A stretch of 64,000 bases of DNA from Bacteroidales bacterium (lineage in GTDB: Bacteria; Bacteroidota; Bacteroidia; Bacteroidales; Tenuifilaceae). The stretch spans positions 124,001 through 188,000 of the forward strand of contig JACJXD010000003.1 in NCBI GenBank assembly GCA_020636845.1. The letters run 5' to 3'. The notes under the pieces are model-generated. The model saw nothing but the letters and a program-made list of their open reading frames with translations. It searched no databases and was not told where the DNA came from. Below are positions 8,903 through 18,069 of the stretch, in pieces; position 1 is the stretch's first letter, and every line of letters starts with the position of its first letter. Position numbers and translations under genes: made by a program.

Positions 8903-10180
8903 TCACTTAGAAATTAATCCCAACTTCATATAAATAGGCTTAATAAAAGTTTCTAATTTTTTCAACTTGCTGGCAAAAAATATTCCTCCTGCAATACATG
9001 CCACACCTCCAATTATTATGGTTATTGGAACATTTAGCAAACTTGCAACACTTCCCGCAAAAAGACTACCAATTGGAGCCGTTCCCATAAATGCCATAGT
9101 ATAAAAACTCATTACCCTTCCTCGCATTTCCTCGTCAACAATAGTTTGAATTACGGTATTACTGGATGCCATTTGAAGCATCATGCCAAGGCCAACAACT
9201 ACCATTAACATAACAGAAAGAGCCATGTGTCGTGAAAGAGCAAACGAAATCAGTCCAACTCCAAATATTATGGCAGCAACAGGTAATAAACGCTCTAACC
9301 CTGCAGCCGTTTTTCGCGAAGCTAAAAAGAATGCTCCTACTAAAGCGCCTACACCCGAAGCTCCCATTAAAAATCCAAAAGTATGAGCACCTCCATGTAA
9401 AATTTCTTTGGCAAAAACCGGCATTAAAACGGTATAGGGCATTCCCATTAAACTAACAAGAGCTAACAAAAGAATTATCGACTTTATGGGCATAAAGCCA
9501 AACGTGTATGAAAATCCATCCCTTAACGACTTAAATACATTATACTTTTTCCTAACATCGGGAGGAAAATGTATTTTCATAAACAAAAGAGAGATGATAA
9601 CAAAAAAGTAACTTATTCCATTAATAAAAAAGCAGGTTCCTTCTCCTGTAGCTGCAATAAGCACACCTGCAACCGATGGCCCTATTAGCCTTGCACCATT
9701 TACCATGGTTGAATTCAATGCGATAGCATTTCCTAAATCTTCCTTTTTATCAACCAATTTCACTAATAATGACTGCCTAGTCGGAGAATCAAAAGCGTTA
9801 ATCAATCCAAGAACAATGCTAAGGGCAATAATTTCCCAAACCTTTATTATCCCTAAAAAGAAAAGGATTGCTAGCGCAAAAGCCTGTAACATAGCCAATA
9901 TTTGCGTTGCAATAAGTATGTAATACCGATTCCACCTATCAATAAGTACTCCGGCAAATGGCGCTAAAAGGAATGTTGGAATTTGTCCGGCAAAACCAAC
10001 CACTCCCAATAAAAACGTCGATCCGGTAAGACGATACACCAGCCATGGTGTTGCAATTCGTTGTATCCATGTCCCAATAAGCGATAAACTTTGTCCGCTA
10101 AAGTAAAGTTGATAATTTCTGTACTTTAACGACCTAAAAACCAAACTTAAACTGGAAGATTTAAAAAAATGTAATCTCAC
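8903..10180 (-). CDS. MFS transporter (EntS/MFS_3-like exporter)
   Basis: A 425-aa protein with about twelve hydrophobic segments. The N-terminal FRSLKYRNYQLYFSGQSLSLIGTWIQ and LAPFAGVLIDRWNRY match the MFS_3 group that includes the enterobactin exporter EntS. The conserved loop-2/3 motif appears as GVLIDRWNR and its C-half counterpart as VDEEMRGRVMSFY. Members export small molecules or drugs by proton antiport. No siderophore gene is nearby, so the substrate is open. It appears monocistronic. Confidence 0.88.
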   Translation of the reverse strand: MRLHFFKSSSLSLVFRSLKYRNYQLYFSGQSLSLIGTWIQRIATPWLVYRLTGSTFLLGVVGFAGQIPTFLLAPFAGVLIDRWNRYYILIATQILAMLQAFALAILFFLGIIKVWEIIALSIVLGLINAFDSPTRQSLLVKLVDKKEDLGNAIALNSTMVNGARLIGPSVAGVLIAATGEGTCFFINGISYFFVIISLLFMKIHFPPDVRKKYNVFKSLRDGFSYTFGFMPIKSIILLLALVSLMGMPYTVLMPVFAKEILHGGAHTFGFLMGASGVGALVGAFFLASRKTAAGLERLLPVAAIIFGVGLISFALSRHMALSVMLMVVVGLGMMLQMASSNTVIQTIVDEEMRGRVMSFYTMAFMGTAPIGSLFAGSVASLLNVPITIIIGGVACIAGGIFFASKLKKLETFIKPIYMKLGLISK

Positions 10181-10327
10181 TTTGGATACAAATATGGGGA
10201 AAATGAATATTACGATAATTCAATGAATTTGGTTCAAAAACAAAAAGATATATCAACTTAAAAAATGTTATAAAAACACTATTTCTTCTCATCTTAAACC
10301 ACTGAAATATGCCTAAAACTAACTAGA

Positions 10328-11353
10328 TTACTTTTTATTTAATTCCATTTGTTCAACCATATCGCAAATTGTAGTCTCTAACGGTGTGTATGTTAAACCT
10401 AAATCTTGAACACTTTTTTTACTACTAATTTTGATTTTATACCCCACGTTCCGTTTTATAAACTTGGCAGTTAAGCCAAAGGCCCAACCAACCGTGTAAA
10501 GTAAAAATTTGGGAACCTCAACCTTTGGAAGTTTAAACCTATTGGGAAATTTTTTACCTACAATTTTGGTTATATCCATAATTGAAGCAACCCGCTCAAC
10601 CAAAATATGCCGACCTTTTACCGATTTATTTTCAAGGGCTAGCACATGCGCCATAGCCACGTCTCTTACATCAACAAAACCAAAATATATTTTAGGAACG
10701 CCAAAACGATATTTTCCCGTAAGTATATCGTGCATAAGTGCCAAACTTTCGGAATTCGAAGTTTCCGATAACGAAGGACCCATTACCAACGTTGGATTAA
10801 TCACCACCAAACTCCATTTACCCTGCTCGTTATACATTTTCCACGCCTCTTTCTCGGCCATAACCTTTGAATATGAGTACGGTTGATGCCATTGACTACT
10901 AGAGGTATTGAATTGTGCCTCGGAGAACTCTTCCAAGTGTTGCTCCTTCATATCAATATTATCGCCATGAACGGCAGCAATACTCGATGTTAACACAACA
11001 CGTTTAACCGATTTTGACCTACTTGCCGCACTTAGCACATTCTTAGTACCCTTAACAGCCGGCTCTATTAAATCCTTCACAGGATCTTTAAACCTAAGCG
11101 TAAACGGGGAAGCCATATGAATAATTGCCTCAACCTGATTAGCAACATCATCAAAGGAACCATTTTGCAATAAATCGGCCTTAAAAAAATGCAATTTCCC
11201 CTTGTGCTTCTTTTCAATATCTTCTATATGCCTGTACTTTTGAATATGAGATAAATCTCTAATAGAAAGAAAAACCTCATGACCTCTTTCTAATAATAGT
11301 TTTACTACCCATGAACCAATATAACCGGTTCCTCCGGTAACCATCACTTTCAT
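10328..11353 (-). CDS. NAD(P)-dependent epimerase/reductase of the extended SDR family
   Basis: A 341-aa protein with the Rossmann motif VTGGTGYIGSW at residues 5-15 and the catalytic YSYSK at about 159-163, preceded by the SSI/SS serine region (VVLTSSIAAVHG). The overall pattern (GTKNVLSAA, HILVERVASI) resembles dihydroflavonol-4-reductase/cinnamoyl-CoA-reductase-like bacterial proteins. These reduce or epimerise small carbonyl or nucleotide-sugar substrates. The true substrate is unknown. It sits alone between two unrelated genes. Confidence 0.88.
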   Translation of the reverse strand: MKVMVTGGTGYIGSWVVKLLLERGHEVFLSIRDLSHIQKYRHIEDIEKKHKGKLHFFKADLLQNGSFDDVANQVEAIIHMASPFTLRFKDPVKDLIEPAVKGTKNVLSAASRSKSVKRVVLTSSIAAVHGDNIDMKEQHLEEFSEAQFNTSSSQWHQPYSYSKVMAEKEAWKMYNEQGKWSLVVINPTLVMGPSLSETSNSESLALMHDILTGKYRFGVPKIYFGFVDVRDVAMAHVLALENKSVKGRHILVERVASIMDITKIVGKKFPNRFKLPKVEVPKFLLYTVGWAFGLTAKFIKRNVGYKIKISSKKSVQDLGLTYTPLETTICDMVEQMELNKK

Positions 11354-11413
11354 TTTATTGTCTGTTTATTCTGTAAAACATCCGAATATAATTAAAGTTC
11401 GGCAAATCAAATT

Positions 11414-13294
11414 TTATTCGAAAGAAAGCAATGCCGGTTCTTTCATACGAAAGTCCTCAAAACGTTGCCTTTGCTCCGTAGAAAACAACCAGTACGCTAC
11501 AGTCCCATCGCTTGGAATGCGTGGATAATATCCAAAACGAATTAAAAAAGTTGGAAAAATTAAACTCTCATTTTTCAATCTCAGGCCCAAACCAAAACCG
11601 CTATATAGAGGAAAATTGTATATTAAATCGCTGGACGGGCCTATCAAACCAAGATCGCAAAATAAAAATAGAGCCGATCTGAATCCGTAAAAGTAATGAG
11701 GACTATAGGCAACTGTTTCGAAATTTGCAAAAAAACGAGCCTGACCTATTAGTTCTCTGGTATATAAACCTCTAACGCCACTTCTATTTTCCAAATCGAT
11801 ATACTCCCTCTCCCCGTCAAATCTGGATATTCCTCTTGTAAAATTCAATCGAAGGAATTGACGAATTCCCGTATTATTAATAAAAAACAAATTTGATATA
11901 TAGTTAGACTGAATATTTATCTCCGCTTGTTCTAACGCAGGACCCTCCGCCAAGTACCCACCCAACCTCATCGACAGGTACAGGTACCCAACCGGAGTAA
12001 TCTCGGCAGCAGACATTTCGCTACCTACCATGAAACGTCGTTGAAACTGACTTCGCTCAATACCCGATGTAGCCTGTACCTTAAATCCCACCGGAATATC
12101 TTCTGTTGAACCAAACGAGTAAATTAAACTTGAACGAAAAATGGATTGGTTCGAAAGAGCTACCGAACCAAACAGCTGTTCTACATTGTGAAAGTAAGGA
12201 TTAGACTCTGCTCCAACTTCAGGAGATGTAAAATAGTCAAGACTCCTAACCTTTGCCGATATAGATAAATTTATCGGTGGTTTTACCAGCGATCTTCTAC
12301 TAACCCTAAAGGTTCTCCCTAACCAAGCTTCTCTTAACTTATAACTAACCGAAATTATAGAATCCTTGGTTATCATTCTGTAAGGCTCCAAGCTGCTTCT
12401 GTAGGTTGCACCAAAGGCATACTTTGCCTTTGAAGAATAAAAATCACGTTTCAAATTTAAATAGTACGAATCGTAACCCAACCCCCTACGATACCACAAC
12501 GATCCGTCTATGTACGATTTTCCAATGTAAGGTAACTGTATTGTTGTCCAATATCCCCACTTTCCCGGTTTATCGGCATCGTAGTATAATCGACCAAGTA
12601 GTCCCACTCCATATCCCCCCATATTCCGCTCTTGCAAAGCAATTTGATTGGACTTAGCATTATCAATACGAACCCCTGCAGAAAGGGTCCATACATCCTT
12701 TGTAATTATTGTAATCCGAACGCTGTTTGTATCGGATTGTACCAGTTCCGGAATAATTCGTACATCTTCAAAATAGAAACCGGCACGTAACAGTTGTTCA
12801 CTTTCTGCAAAATCAACGGCATTAACCTTATCGCCTTCCTTAAACAAAATCGAGTTCAATACAAGTCGCTTGGAAGTAAGTATATGCGTTGAATTTCCCA
12901 GTTTTTGTATAGAACGACGAGGAATATATGTTGTATCTTCTATCCTATATCCAAAAGGTTTTAACCTAACTACTTTTATGCTTTGAATCGTTTTCCCTGC
13001 ATAAGGCGTAAACTGTAACGGAGCCTCTTCTACTTCGTAAAAGCGTTCAGGTCCGCTTAAAATATCCTTTTTAGTAAACCAGTTTATTACCTTTTGTACA
13101 GACTTGCTATTTGATTGAAGAACCTTTTTCCCCTTTGGCTTCGTAATAGTATCCTTGCGAATTTTTGTAAAAACGGAATCAGGAGGTTCTACTATAGAAC
13201 CGTTAGCATACGTTACATGAAAAAACAACACCACCAGCGAAAAGAACAATCGAAAGGTGGTGCATTTAAAAGAATTATGTAGAACCCTACGCAT
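11414..13294 (-). CDS. Outer-membrane protein with one POTRA-like domain and a BamA/TamA-like barrel
   Basis: A 626-aa exported protein (signal region FRLFFSLVVLFFHVTYANG). After a low-complexity linker, residues about 95-200 form a POTRA-like unit: GKTIQSIKVVRLKPFG, FKEGDKVNAVDFAESEQLLRA, FYFEDVRIIPEL and VRITIITKDVWTLS follow the beta-alpha-alpha-beta-beta order. The rest is a barrel rich in aromatic strands, similar to Omp85 members. BamA has five POTRA domains; with one, this is closer to short Omp85 proteins involved in lipid or specialised protein handling. It lies 17 bases downstream of the SiaB-like gene, so it probably shares a transcript with it. The C-terminus is ALLSFE rather than an aromatic end. 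Confidence 0.75.
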   Translation of the reverse strand: MRRVLHNSFKCTTFRLFFSLVVLFFHVTYANGSIVEPPDSVFTKIRKDTITKPKGKKVLQSNSKSVQKVINWFTKKDILSGPERFYEVEEAPLQFTPYAGKTIQSIKVVRLKPFGYRIEDTTYIPRRSIQKLGNSTHILTSKRLVLNSILFKEGDKVNAVDFAESEQLLRAGFYFEDVRIIPELVQSDTNSVRITIITKDVWTLSAGVRIDNAKSNQIALQERNMGGYGVGLLGRLYYDADKPGKWGYWTTIQLPYIGKSYIDGSLWYRRGLGYDSYYLNLKRDFYSSKAKYAFGATYRSSLEPYRMITKDSIISVSYKLREAWLGRTFRVSRRSLVKPPINLSISAKVRSLDYFTSPEVGAESNPYFHNVEQLFGSVALSNQSIFRSSLIYSFGSTEDIPVGFKVQATSGIERSQFQRRFMVGSEMSAAEITPVGYLYLSMRLGGYLAEGPALEQAEINIQSNYISNLFFINNTGIRQFLRLNFTRGISRFDGEREYIDLENRSGVRGLYTRELIGQARFFANFETVAYSPHYFYGFRSALFLFCDLGLIGPSSDLIYNFPLYSGFGLGLRLKNESLIFPTFLIRFGYYPRIPSDGTVAYWLFSTEQRQRFEDFRMKEPALLSFE

Positions 13295-13311
13295 TAATAC
13301 TACTCCAGAAC

Positions 13312-13920
13312 CTATTCCTTTGAAAATTTACGAGCATTAATTTCAACCTTCAATATGAAAAAGAAACTCTCATCGTCGAGTTGCAGAAACTGGTAGTTTA
13401 ACTTTTCCCCTGTCTTACGAGCAATATCAATTAATCCTAAACCAGCTCCCCCCTTCTCCGAAAGGCTCCCCTCTCGAATTTGCTTTTTGTACATTTCTTT
13501 TAATTCCTGCGGAGTTGCATTATTAACCGTAATTAAGGCTCTTTCGAGAGGATCTTTATGCTCGTAAGCAACCTTATTCGATGTTATCACATAATACGTA
13601 TCGTGCTTTTTACCAATAATAAATAAGCCATTGCCTATATTGCGCTCCTTAATTTCATCGGAATGCTTATTCATATTTTGAAGAGTTTCTACCATTACAT
13701 GATATACCTTCCTCTGTACCGAGCGTTCTTCGCTATTTTTTTCCATATCCGATTCCGCCATTGTTGTAAACATTTTGGTTATTTCATGGCTGAACTCGCC
13801 TAAGTAAACTACCGAAAAACCGTTATCGATCATTTCATCGTATATGTTCGACACCGACTTAATAAAGTTAAAAGTAAGGTTCATTGTTTTATCCTTTGAA
13901 TTACAAGTAATTGTATCCAT
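13312..13920 (-). CDS. SiaB-family GHKL-fold protein kinase
   Basis: A 202-aa protein matching the SiaB/DUF6272 family. It has an N-box-like HVMVETLQNMNKHS and a G-box-like KGGAGLGLIDIARK, the ATP-binding features of a GHKL fold. SiaB kinases phosphorylate SiaC-type partners in partner-switching pathways controlled by SiaA phosphatases; no SiaA or SiaC gene lies in this window. An internal ATG at 13884 is preceded by AAAGGATAAAACA and may be the real start, giving 190 aa (starting MNLTFNF). Neighbours are an M49-like peptidase upstream (52 bases) and an Omp85-like protein downstream (17 bases). Family call is good, the pathway is inference. Confidence 0.75.
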   Translation of the reverse strand: MDTITCNSKDKTMNLTFNFIKSVSNIYDEMIDNGFSVVYLGEFSHEITKMFTTMAESDMEKNSEERSVQRKVYHVMVETLQNMNKHSDEIKERNIGNGLFIIGKKHDTYYVITSNKVAYEHKDPLERALITVNNATPQELKEMYKKQIREGSLSEKGGAGLGLIDIARKTGEKLNYQFLQLDDESFFFILKVEINARKFSKE

Positions 13921-13972
13921 TTAAAAATAGCCTTTTTAAGTTAAATTTCAAAAGCAGTACAAATCTTTCAAT

Positions 13973-15604
13973 TTACAAACCAAGAACTTTCAGCCCTTGA
14001 ATGCATCGAATGTCTCTAGGAATATCTGCTTTCCCAACCCTATCCAAATCGGACTGTAATTCAGCAGGAATAAATCCCTTTTCTTCGAATAACTTTTTTA
14101 CTCCATCGTAATCGCCATTTCCCTGAAATACCAATATATCGTGAGCAAGCGAATTCATTGCCAAGGTCATTTCGTTGAAATTTACCTTATATGTTCCGGT
14201 TTCCGGATTTCGCTCAAAAGCACCCCTCTCCTTTAGGTAATTGAAACAAACCATGTTTGCTTTGCCATGCGATGAAGCAGCACCAAAACGAACAGAACGA
14301 AATATTCCTGCAACAAAGGTAACATAGTTATCCATCATGTCTTTGTTCGGCAATTCGCCCATTTTTGCCAACTGCGAAACCATGTATAGTCCTAAAATAT
14401 CAGCTTTACCTTCTTCGAGAGCAGAGTGTAACTCCTTTAGCGATTCCCGAACCGTACCTTTACCATCGATCCTGTTCTTAATTCCAAGACCGTGACCAAC
14501 TTCATGAAACATTACATTTTCGAAAAACGCATCAAACTTAATGTGACTACGCTGATCCTTATCGATTAGCATGTTTCCTATCGGCAGTAAAATTTTATCG
14601 AACTTAGCCATCATGGCATTCTTCAGTTGAAGCTTTCGACTTCCCTTTTGTAAATGAACGCGCGGATCGTTCGGTAAGTTAATGGCAATAGTTTTACTCC
14701 CGGCATTGCAGTCGCCCGCATAATAAACTACGTCGTAAACGCCAAGATCGGAATCTATTCCTGGAACTTCACTTTTATACTCCTTATCAACAGGTAAACT
14801 CAACTGCAATGTTGGTAGCAATTTTGCAAAACGACTAATTTTGCTAGTCCAATCCAAATCTTTAATTAAGACGTATGCTTCATACGAAGCCTTATAGTTA
14901 AACAACGCATCTTCGTAATTTTCGATAGGCCCTATTACAAAATCAATATCATTGGTTTTCATGTCCATCCAAGCCAAATCGCTTTCAAAATAGTCATCGG
15001 TTTGTAAAGCATCGGCTCTCAATGCCAAATAGTGCTTAAGTTCAGAATCCTCGGCAAACTGAGCTGCCTGACGTAGTAAATCTGCTGCGCTGTCTATTTT
15101 AACCTTATACTCCTGATGGTAAGGAACCGACACAAGGTTCCCAGTTGCATCCCGTTTGATTATAGTATAAAGACTGGTCTTATCAGGAGCATCGAACGCA
15201 TCAAACTCCTCACGGGTCATATCGGTAGGATAAAATTGTGCACCCAACGGTTTTTCGCCATAACCTTCAACAAATGGCTTATTATCATTTAACCGTTCCC
15301 ATGGTCCGTAGTTTATAAGCGCAAATTCACGCGTAGCAGAATCCGAAATAGATGCTAAAAATTTATCCTTATTGCCAAAGGCTTGTAACCAATATAAATC
15401 GTCCATAATTTTAGCGGCTTGAAACAGCAATGGTAGCATTTGCTTTTCATTCCCGGACAAATGATTTATATCCGATTTAAACTCTACAGGAGCATATTCG
15501 TTAACTTTCTGCTGCATAGTAATTTCATCCTCGTTTTTTGTTCCATTCTGACAACTCATTAGGATAACTGCTGCTAAAATGGATAATGGTATAGCCTTTT
15601 TCAT
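13973..15604 (-). CDS. Lipoprotein metallopeptidase of the M49 (dipeptidyl-peptidase III-like) family
   Basis: A 543-aa protein beginning with a lipoprotein signal (SILAAVILMSC, cysteine at 18). The zinc site is HEVGH at 367-371, and EEGKAD at 397-402 provides the second-motif glutamate 30 residues on, as in EECRAE of DPP III. Classical DPP III has a hexapeptide HEXXGH; here it is a pentapeptide, a variant reported for some bacterial M49 enzymes. It is shorter than the 700-residue eukaryotic form. It would remove dipeptides from peptides in the periplasm or at the surface. Such proteins are often annotated only as zinc-dependent hydrolases. It sits between an unknown gene and the SiaB-like gene on one strand. 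Confidence 0.82.
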   Translation of the reverse strand: MKKAIPLSILAAVILMSCQNGTKNEDEITMQQKVNEYAPVEFKSDINHLSGNEKQMLPLLFQAAKIMDDLYWLQAFGNKDKFLASISDSATREFALINYGPWERLNDNKPFVEGYGEKPLGAQFYPTDMTREEFDAFDAPDKTSLYTIIKRDATGNLVSVPYHQEYKVKIDSAADLLRQAAQFAEDSELKHYLALRADALQTDDYFESDLAWMDMKTNDIDFVIGPIENYEDALFNYKASYEAYVLIKDLDWTSKISRFAKLLPTLQLSLPVDKEYKSEVPGIDSDLGVYDVVYYAGDCNAGSKTIAINLPNDPRVHLQKGSRKLQLKNAMMAKFDKILLPIGNMLIDKDQRSHIKFDAFFENVMFHEVGHGLGIKNRIDGKGTVRESLKELHSALEEGKADILGLYMVSQLAKMGELPNKDMMDNYVTFVAGIFRSVRFGAASSHGKANMVCFNYLKERGAFERNPETGTYKVNFNEMTLAMNSLAHDILVFQGNGDYDGVKKLFEEKGFIPAELQSDLDRVGKADIPRDIRCIQGLKVLGL

Positions 15605-15649
15605 ATCGTAGGGATTAATTAGAGATTTCCTTTTTTAACCTAATGCTTT

Positions 15650-16360
15650 TTATTCCAACTTCTGTTTGTTTTCTCCCGACACATCATCGGAATTAAACTT
15701 AAAGCCTAACCGTTTGCCTGTTTGCAACTTGGCATTTTCTATTTTATCATTCATCTGCATAACCGATGCAATCTTTACCACATCGTAAGGAGGAACCAAT
15801 AAATCGAATTCGAGCGAATACATTATTGCCGTTTCGATAATTCCCCTCAATGCTTTTTTATCAATTACTGCCGTTCCAAAATTATTATACAAAAATCCCA
15901 TTTGGCGTTTTCCTTCAACAAAATAATGAAAATCTTTGTTAACAAATATTCTACCAACCAAGTAGCCTAAATCCTCCAACCTATTGTATTTAAAAGAATC
16001 GGTTAAAAAGTTGTAAATATTTATTATTCCACAATACGATGCCAATGCGTCATCCTTGACATAGGACAACTTCCAAATATTGTGATCCCTGTCAAACTCA
16101 AAAATGTTTGTGTGCATACTGAATATAAGCAAGTCACCAGCAATTCTAATTTCAACTTCAAATTTGCCCCTATCGTGATACTCCAAATGAACTCGTTTAT
16201 CTACACTTTTTAAACCCGAATTATAATCCGAAACAATTTCATGTAAAACATCCTTAATCATTCCGAATACCTCAAGAGTATTATCGTATATTTTTTGTTT
16301 TATAACCGACTTATCGGAAAGTAAATCTTTAATTTTCTTACTAGTTGTTTGCTCTTCCAT
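15650..16360 (-). CDS. Conserved hypothetical cytoplasmic protein
   Basis: A 236-aa soluble protein with no signal peptide or membrane segment. It has a predicted helical N-terminus (SKKIKDLLSDKSVIKQKIYD) followed by a mixed domain (VHLEYHDRGKFEVEIRIAGD, FVEGKRQMGFLYNNFG) and a charged tail. No known motif or family was recognised. It begins a run of four minus-strand genes (this, M49-like, SiaB-like, Omp85-like) with gaps of 45, 52 and 17 bases, and is separated from proS by a terminator. That layout suggests it is the first gene of their operon. It looks real: dense codons, ATG start and no competing frame. Confidence 0.7.
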   Translation of the reverse strand: MEEQTTSKKIKDLLSDKSVIKQKIYDNTLEVFGMIKDVLHEIVSDYNSGLKSVDKRVHLEYHDRGKFEVEIRIAGDLLIFSMHTNIFEFDRDHNIWKLSYVKDDALASYCGIINIYNFLTDSFKYNRLEDLGYLVGRIFVNKDFHYFVEGKRQMGFLYNNFGTAVIDKKALRGIIETAIMYSLEFDLLVPPYDVVKIASVMQMNDKIENAKLQTGKRLGFKFNSDDVSGENKQKLE

Positions 16361-16457
16361 AATTATTAAAATTGACGATAGTCAAATATAATGTAGTTCC
16401 CCCTACATTCCAAGAAAAGTTTTCTTTTCTTAAATGAATAAAAAGGTAATAAAAAAA

Positions 16458-16479
16458 CGGCTATCGCACTTGACAGCCG
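16458..16479 (-). terminator. Terminator of proS
   Basis: On the minus strand an 8-bp stem (16479-16472 with 16465-16458, one G-U pair) closes a 6-base loop and is followed by seven T residues. It lies 21 bases after the proS stop. Confidence 0.85.
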
Positions 16480-16500
16480 CTTATTTTGAATAAAAACATT

Positions 16501-17976
16501 TTAATATGCCAATGCAAAAATTGCCCGTTGCTTCGATGGCTTACCTGTTATAATACACTTTCCTTCTTCTACTTCTCCATCAAGAGGAATACATCTGATA
16601 GTAGCCTTTGTTTCTTCCTTAATAAGCGCTTCGGTCTCAGCAGTTCCATCCCAATGGGCAAGTACAAAACCACCCTTTTCCGACAACACCTTCTTTAACT
16701 CTTCGTAAGTGTCAACCTTAACGGTGTTGGCTTTTCTGTAATCCAATGCTCTGTTATATAGATTTTCCTGTATTTCATCAAGTAGTGTTACAACTGTTTC
16801 GGCAAGTTGATTTTGAGGCACAAACTGCTTCTGCAAAGTATCGCGACGAGCCACCTCCACGGTTCCCTTTTCAATATCCTTAGGGCCAACGGCAACACGA
16901 ACAGGAACTCCTTTCATTTCGTACTCGGCAAACTTAAAACCAGGCTTATAATTATCCCTGTCATCATACTTAGTAGAAATTCCTCTTGCGTGAAGTTGCT
17001 CCCTAAGAGGAGCAATAACCTGACTTACCTTATCCAACTCTTCCTTGCTTTTATAAATAGGAACAAACACCACCTGTACCGGAGCAAGTTTTGGAGGGAG
17101 AACTAAACCGTTATCATCGGAATGTGTCATGACCAATGCCCCCATTAAACGTGTAGAAACGCCCCATGAGGTAGCCCAAACATATTCCAAATTGCTATCC
17201 TTATTAAGAAACTTAACATCGAATGCTTTTGCAAAATTCTGACCAAGAAAGTGCGAAGTTCCGGCTTGTAACGCTTTACCATCCTGCATCATTGCTTCAA
17301 TCGTATAAGTATCAATAGCACCGGCAAACCTTTCTGCTTCCGATTTGCGTCCAATAATTACCGGCATAGCCATCCATTCACGGGCAAAATTAGCATACAC
17401 ATTAATCATGCGTTCGGCTTCCTCAACCGCCTCCTTTTTTGTTTCGTGAGCAGTATGTCCCTCCTGCCAAAGGAATTCGGCCGTACGCAAAAATAACCTA
17501 GTTCTCATTTCCCATCTTACCACATTAGCCCATTGGTTAATTAAAATGGGCAAATCGCGATAGGATTGAATCCAAGATTTATAGGTATTCCATATAATAG
17601 TCTCGGACGTAGGTCGAACTATTAACTCTTCTTCTAACTTTGCATCATCGTCCACCACTACCCCTTTTCCATTCGGGTCATTTTTTAAACGATAATGTGT
17701 AACCACCGCACATTCTTTTGCAAAACCCTCAACATGATCGGCCTCGCGACTAAAAAACGATTTTGGAATAAATAATGGAAAATAAGCATTCTGATGGCCT
17801 GTCTCTTTAAACATCCTATCAAGCTGATCCCTCATTTTCTCCCAAATTGCATAGCCATAAGGCTTAATAACCATACAGCCTCGAACTGCTGAATAATCGG
17901 CCAATCCAGCTTTAACGACAATGTCGTTATACCACTGGGAATAATTTTCGTTTCTACTTGTAATTTCTTTTGCCAT
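16501..17976 (-). CDS. proS: Prolyl-tRNA synthetase (archaeal/eukaryal-type)
   Basis: A 491-aa class II synthetase charging tRNA-Pro. Motif 2 is seen around [13 protein letters not shown] and [29 protein letters not shown]; the anticodon-binding domain follows ([17 protein letters not shown]). There is no editing insertion between motifs 2 and 3, and the protein ends in a C-terminal extension ([18 protein letters not shown]). This length and order match the ProS type 3 form found in Bacteroidota, archaea and eukaryotes rather than the 570-aa bacterial form. A minus-strand -7 box lies about 50 bases upstream and a terminator follows. Confidence 0.96.
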   Translation of the reverse strand: MAKEITSRNENYSQWYNDIVVKAGLADYSAVRGCMVIKPYGYAIWEKMRDQLDRMFKETGHQNAYFPLFIPKSFFSREADHVEGFAKECAVVTHYRLKNDPNGKGVVVDDDAKLEEELIVRPTSETIIWNTYKSWIQSYRDLPILINQWANVVRWEMRTRLFLRTAEFLWQEGHTAHETKKEAVEEAERMINVYANFAREWMAMPVIIGRKSEAERFAGAIDTYTIEAMMQDGKALQAGTSHFLGQNFAKAFDVKFLNKDSNLEYVWATSWGVSTRLMGALVMTHSDDNGLVLPPKLAPVQVVFVPIYKSKEELDKVSQVIAPLREQLHARGISTKYDDRDNYKPGFKFAEYEMKGVPVRVAVGPKDIEKGTVEVARRDTLQKQFVPQNQLAETVVTLLDEIQENLYNRALDYRKANTVKVDTYEELKKVLSEKGGFVLAHWDGTAETEALIKEETKATIRCIPLDGEVEEGKCIITGKPSKQRAIFALAY

Positions 17977-18025
17977 AGCAACCTTCTGGAATGATTTTTG
18001 TTAGTATTATTTTACTAAACATCAG

Positions 18026-18033
18026 CAAAAATA
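18026..18033 (-). promoter_or_regulatory. -7 element of proS
   Basis: On the minus strand TATTTTTG followed by C matches TAnnTTTG, 49 bases before the proS start codon. The leader also holds AGAAGG as a weak ribosome-binding site. Confidence 0.5.
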
Positions 18034-18057
18034 GTGATAAAAATTAAATATTTTCTT

Positions 18058-18066
18058 AAGGAGGTG
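18058..18066 (+). promoter_or_regulatory. Strong Shine-Dalgarno sequence deciding the lipoprotein start
   Basis: AAGGAGGTG lies three bases before the ATG at 18070, an almost perfect anti-16S match that is rare in this window. It places the start at 18070 instead of the upstream ATG at 18034. Confidence 0.75.
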
Positions 18067-18069
18067 CAA

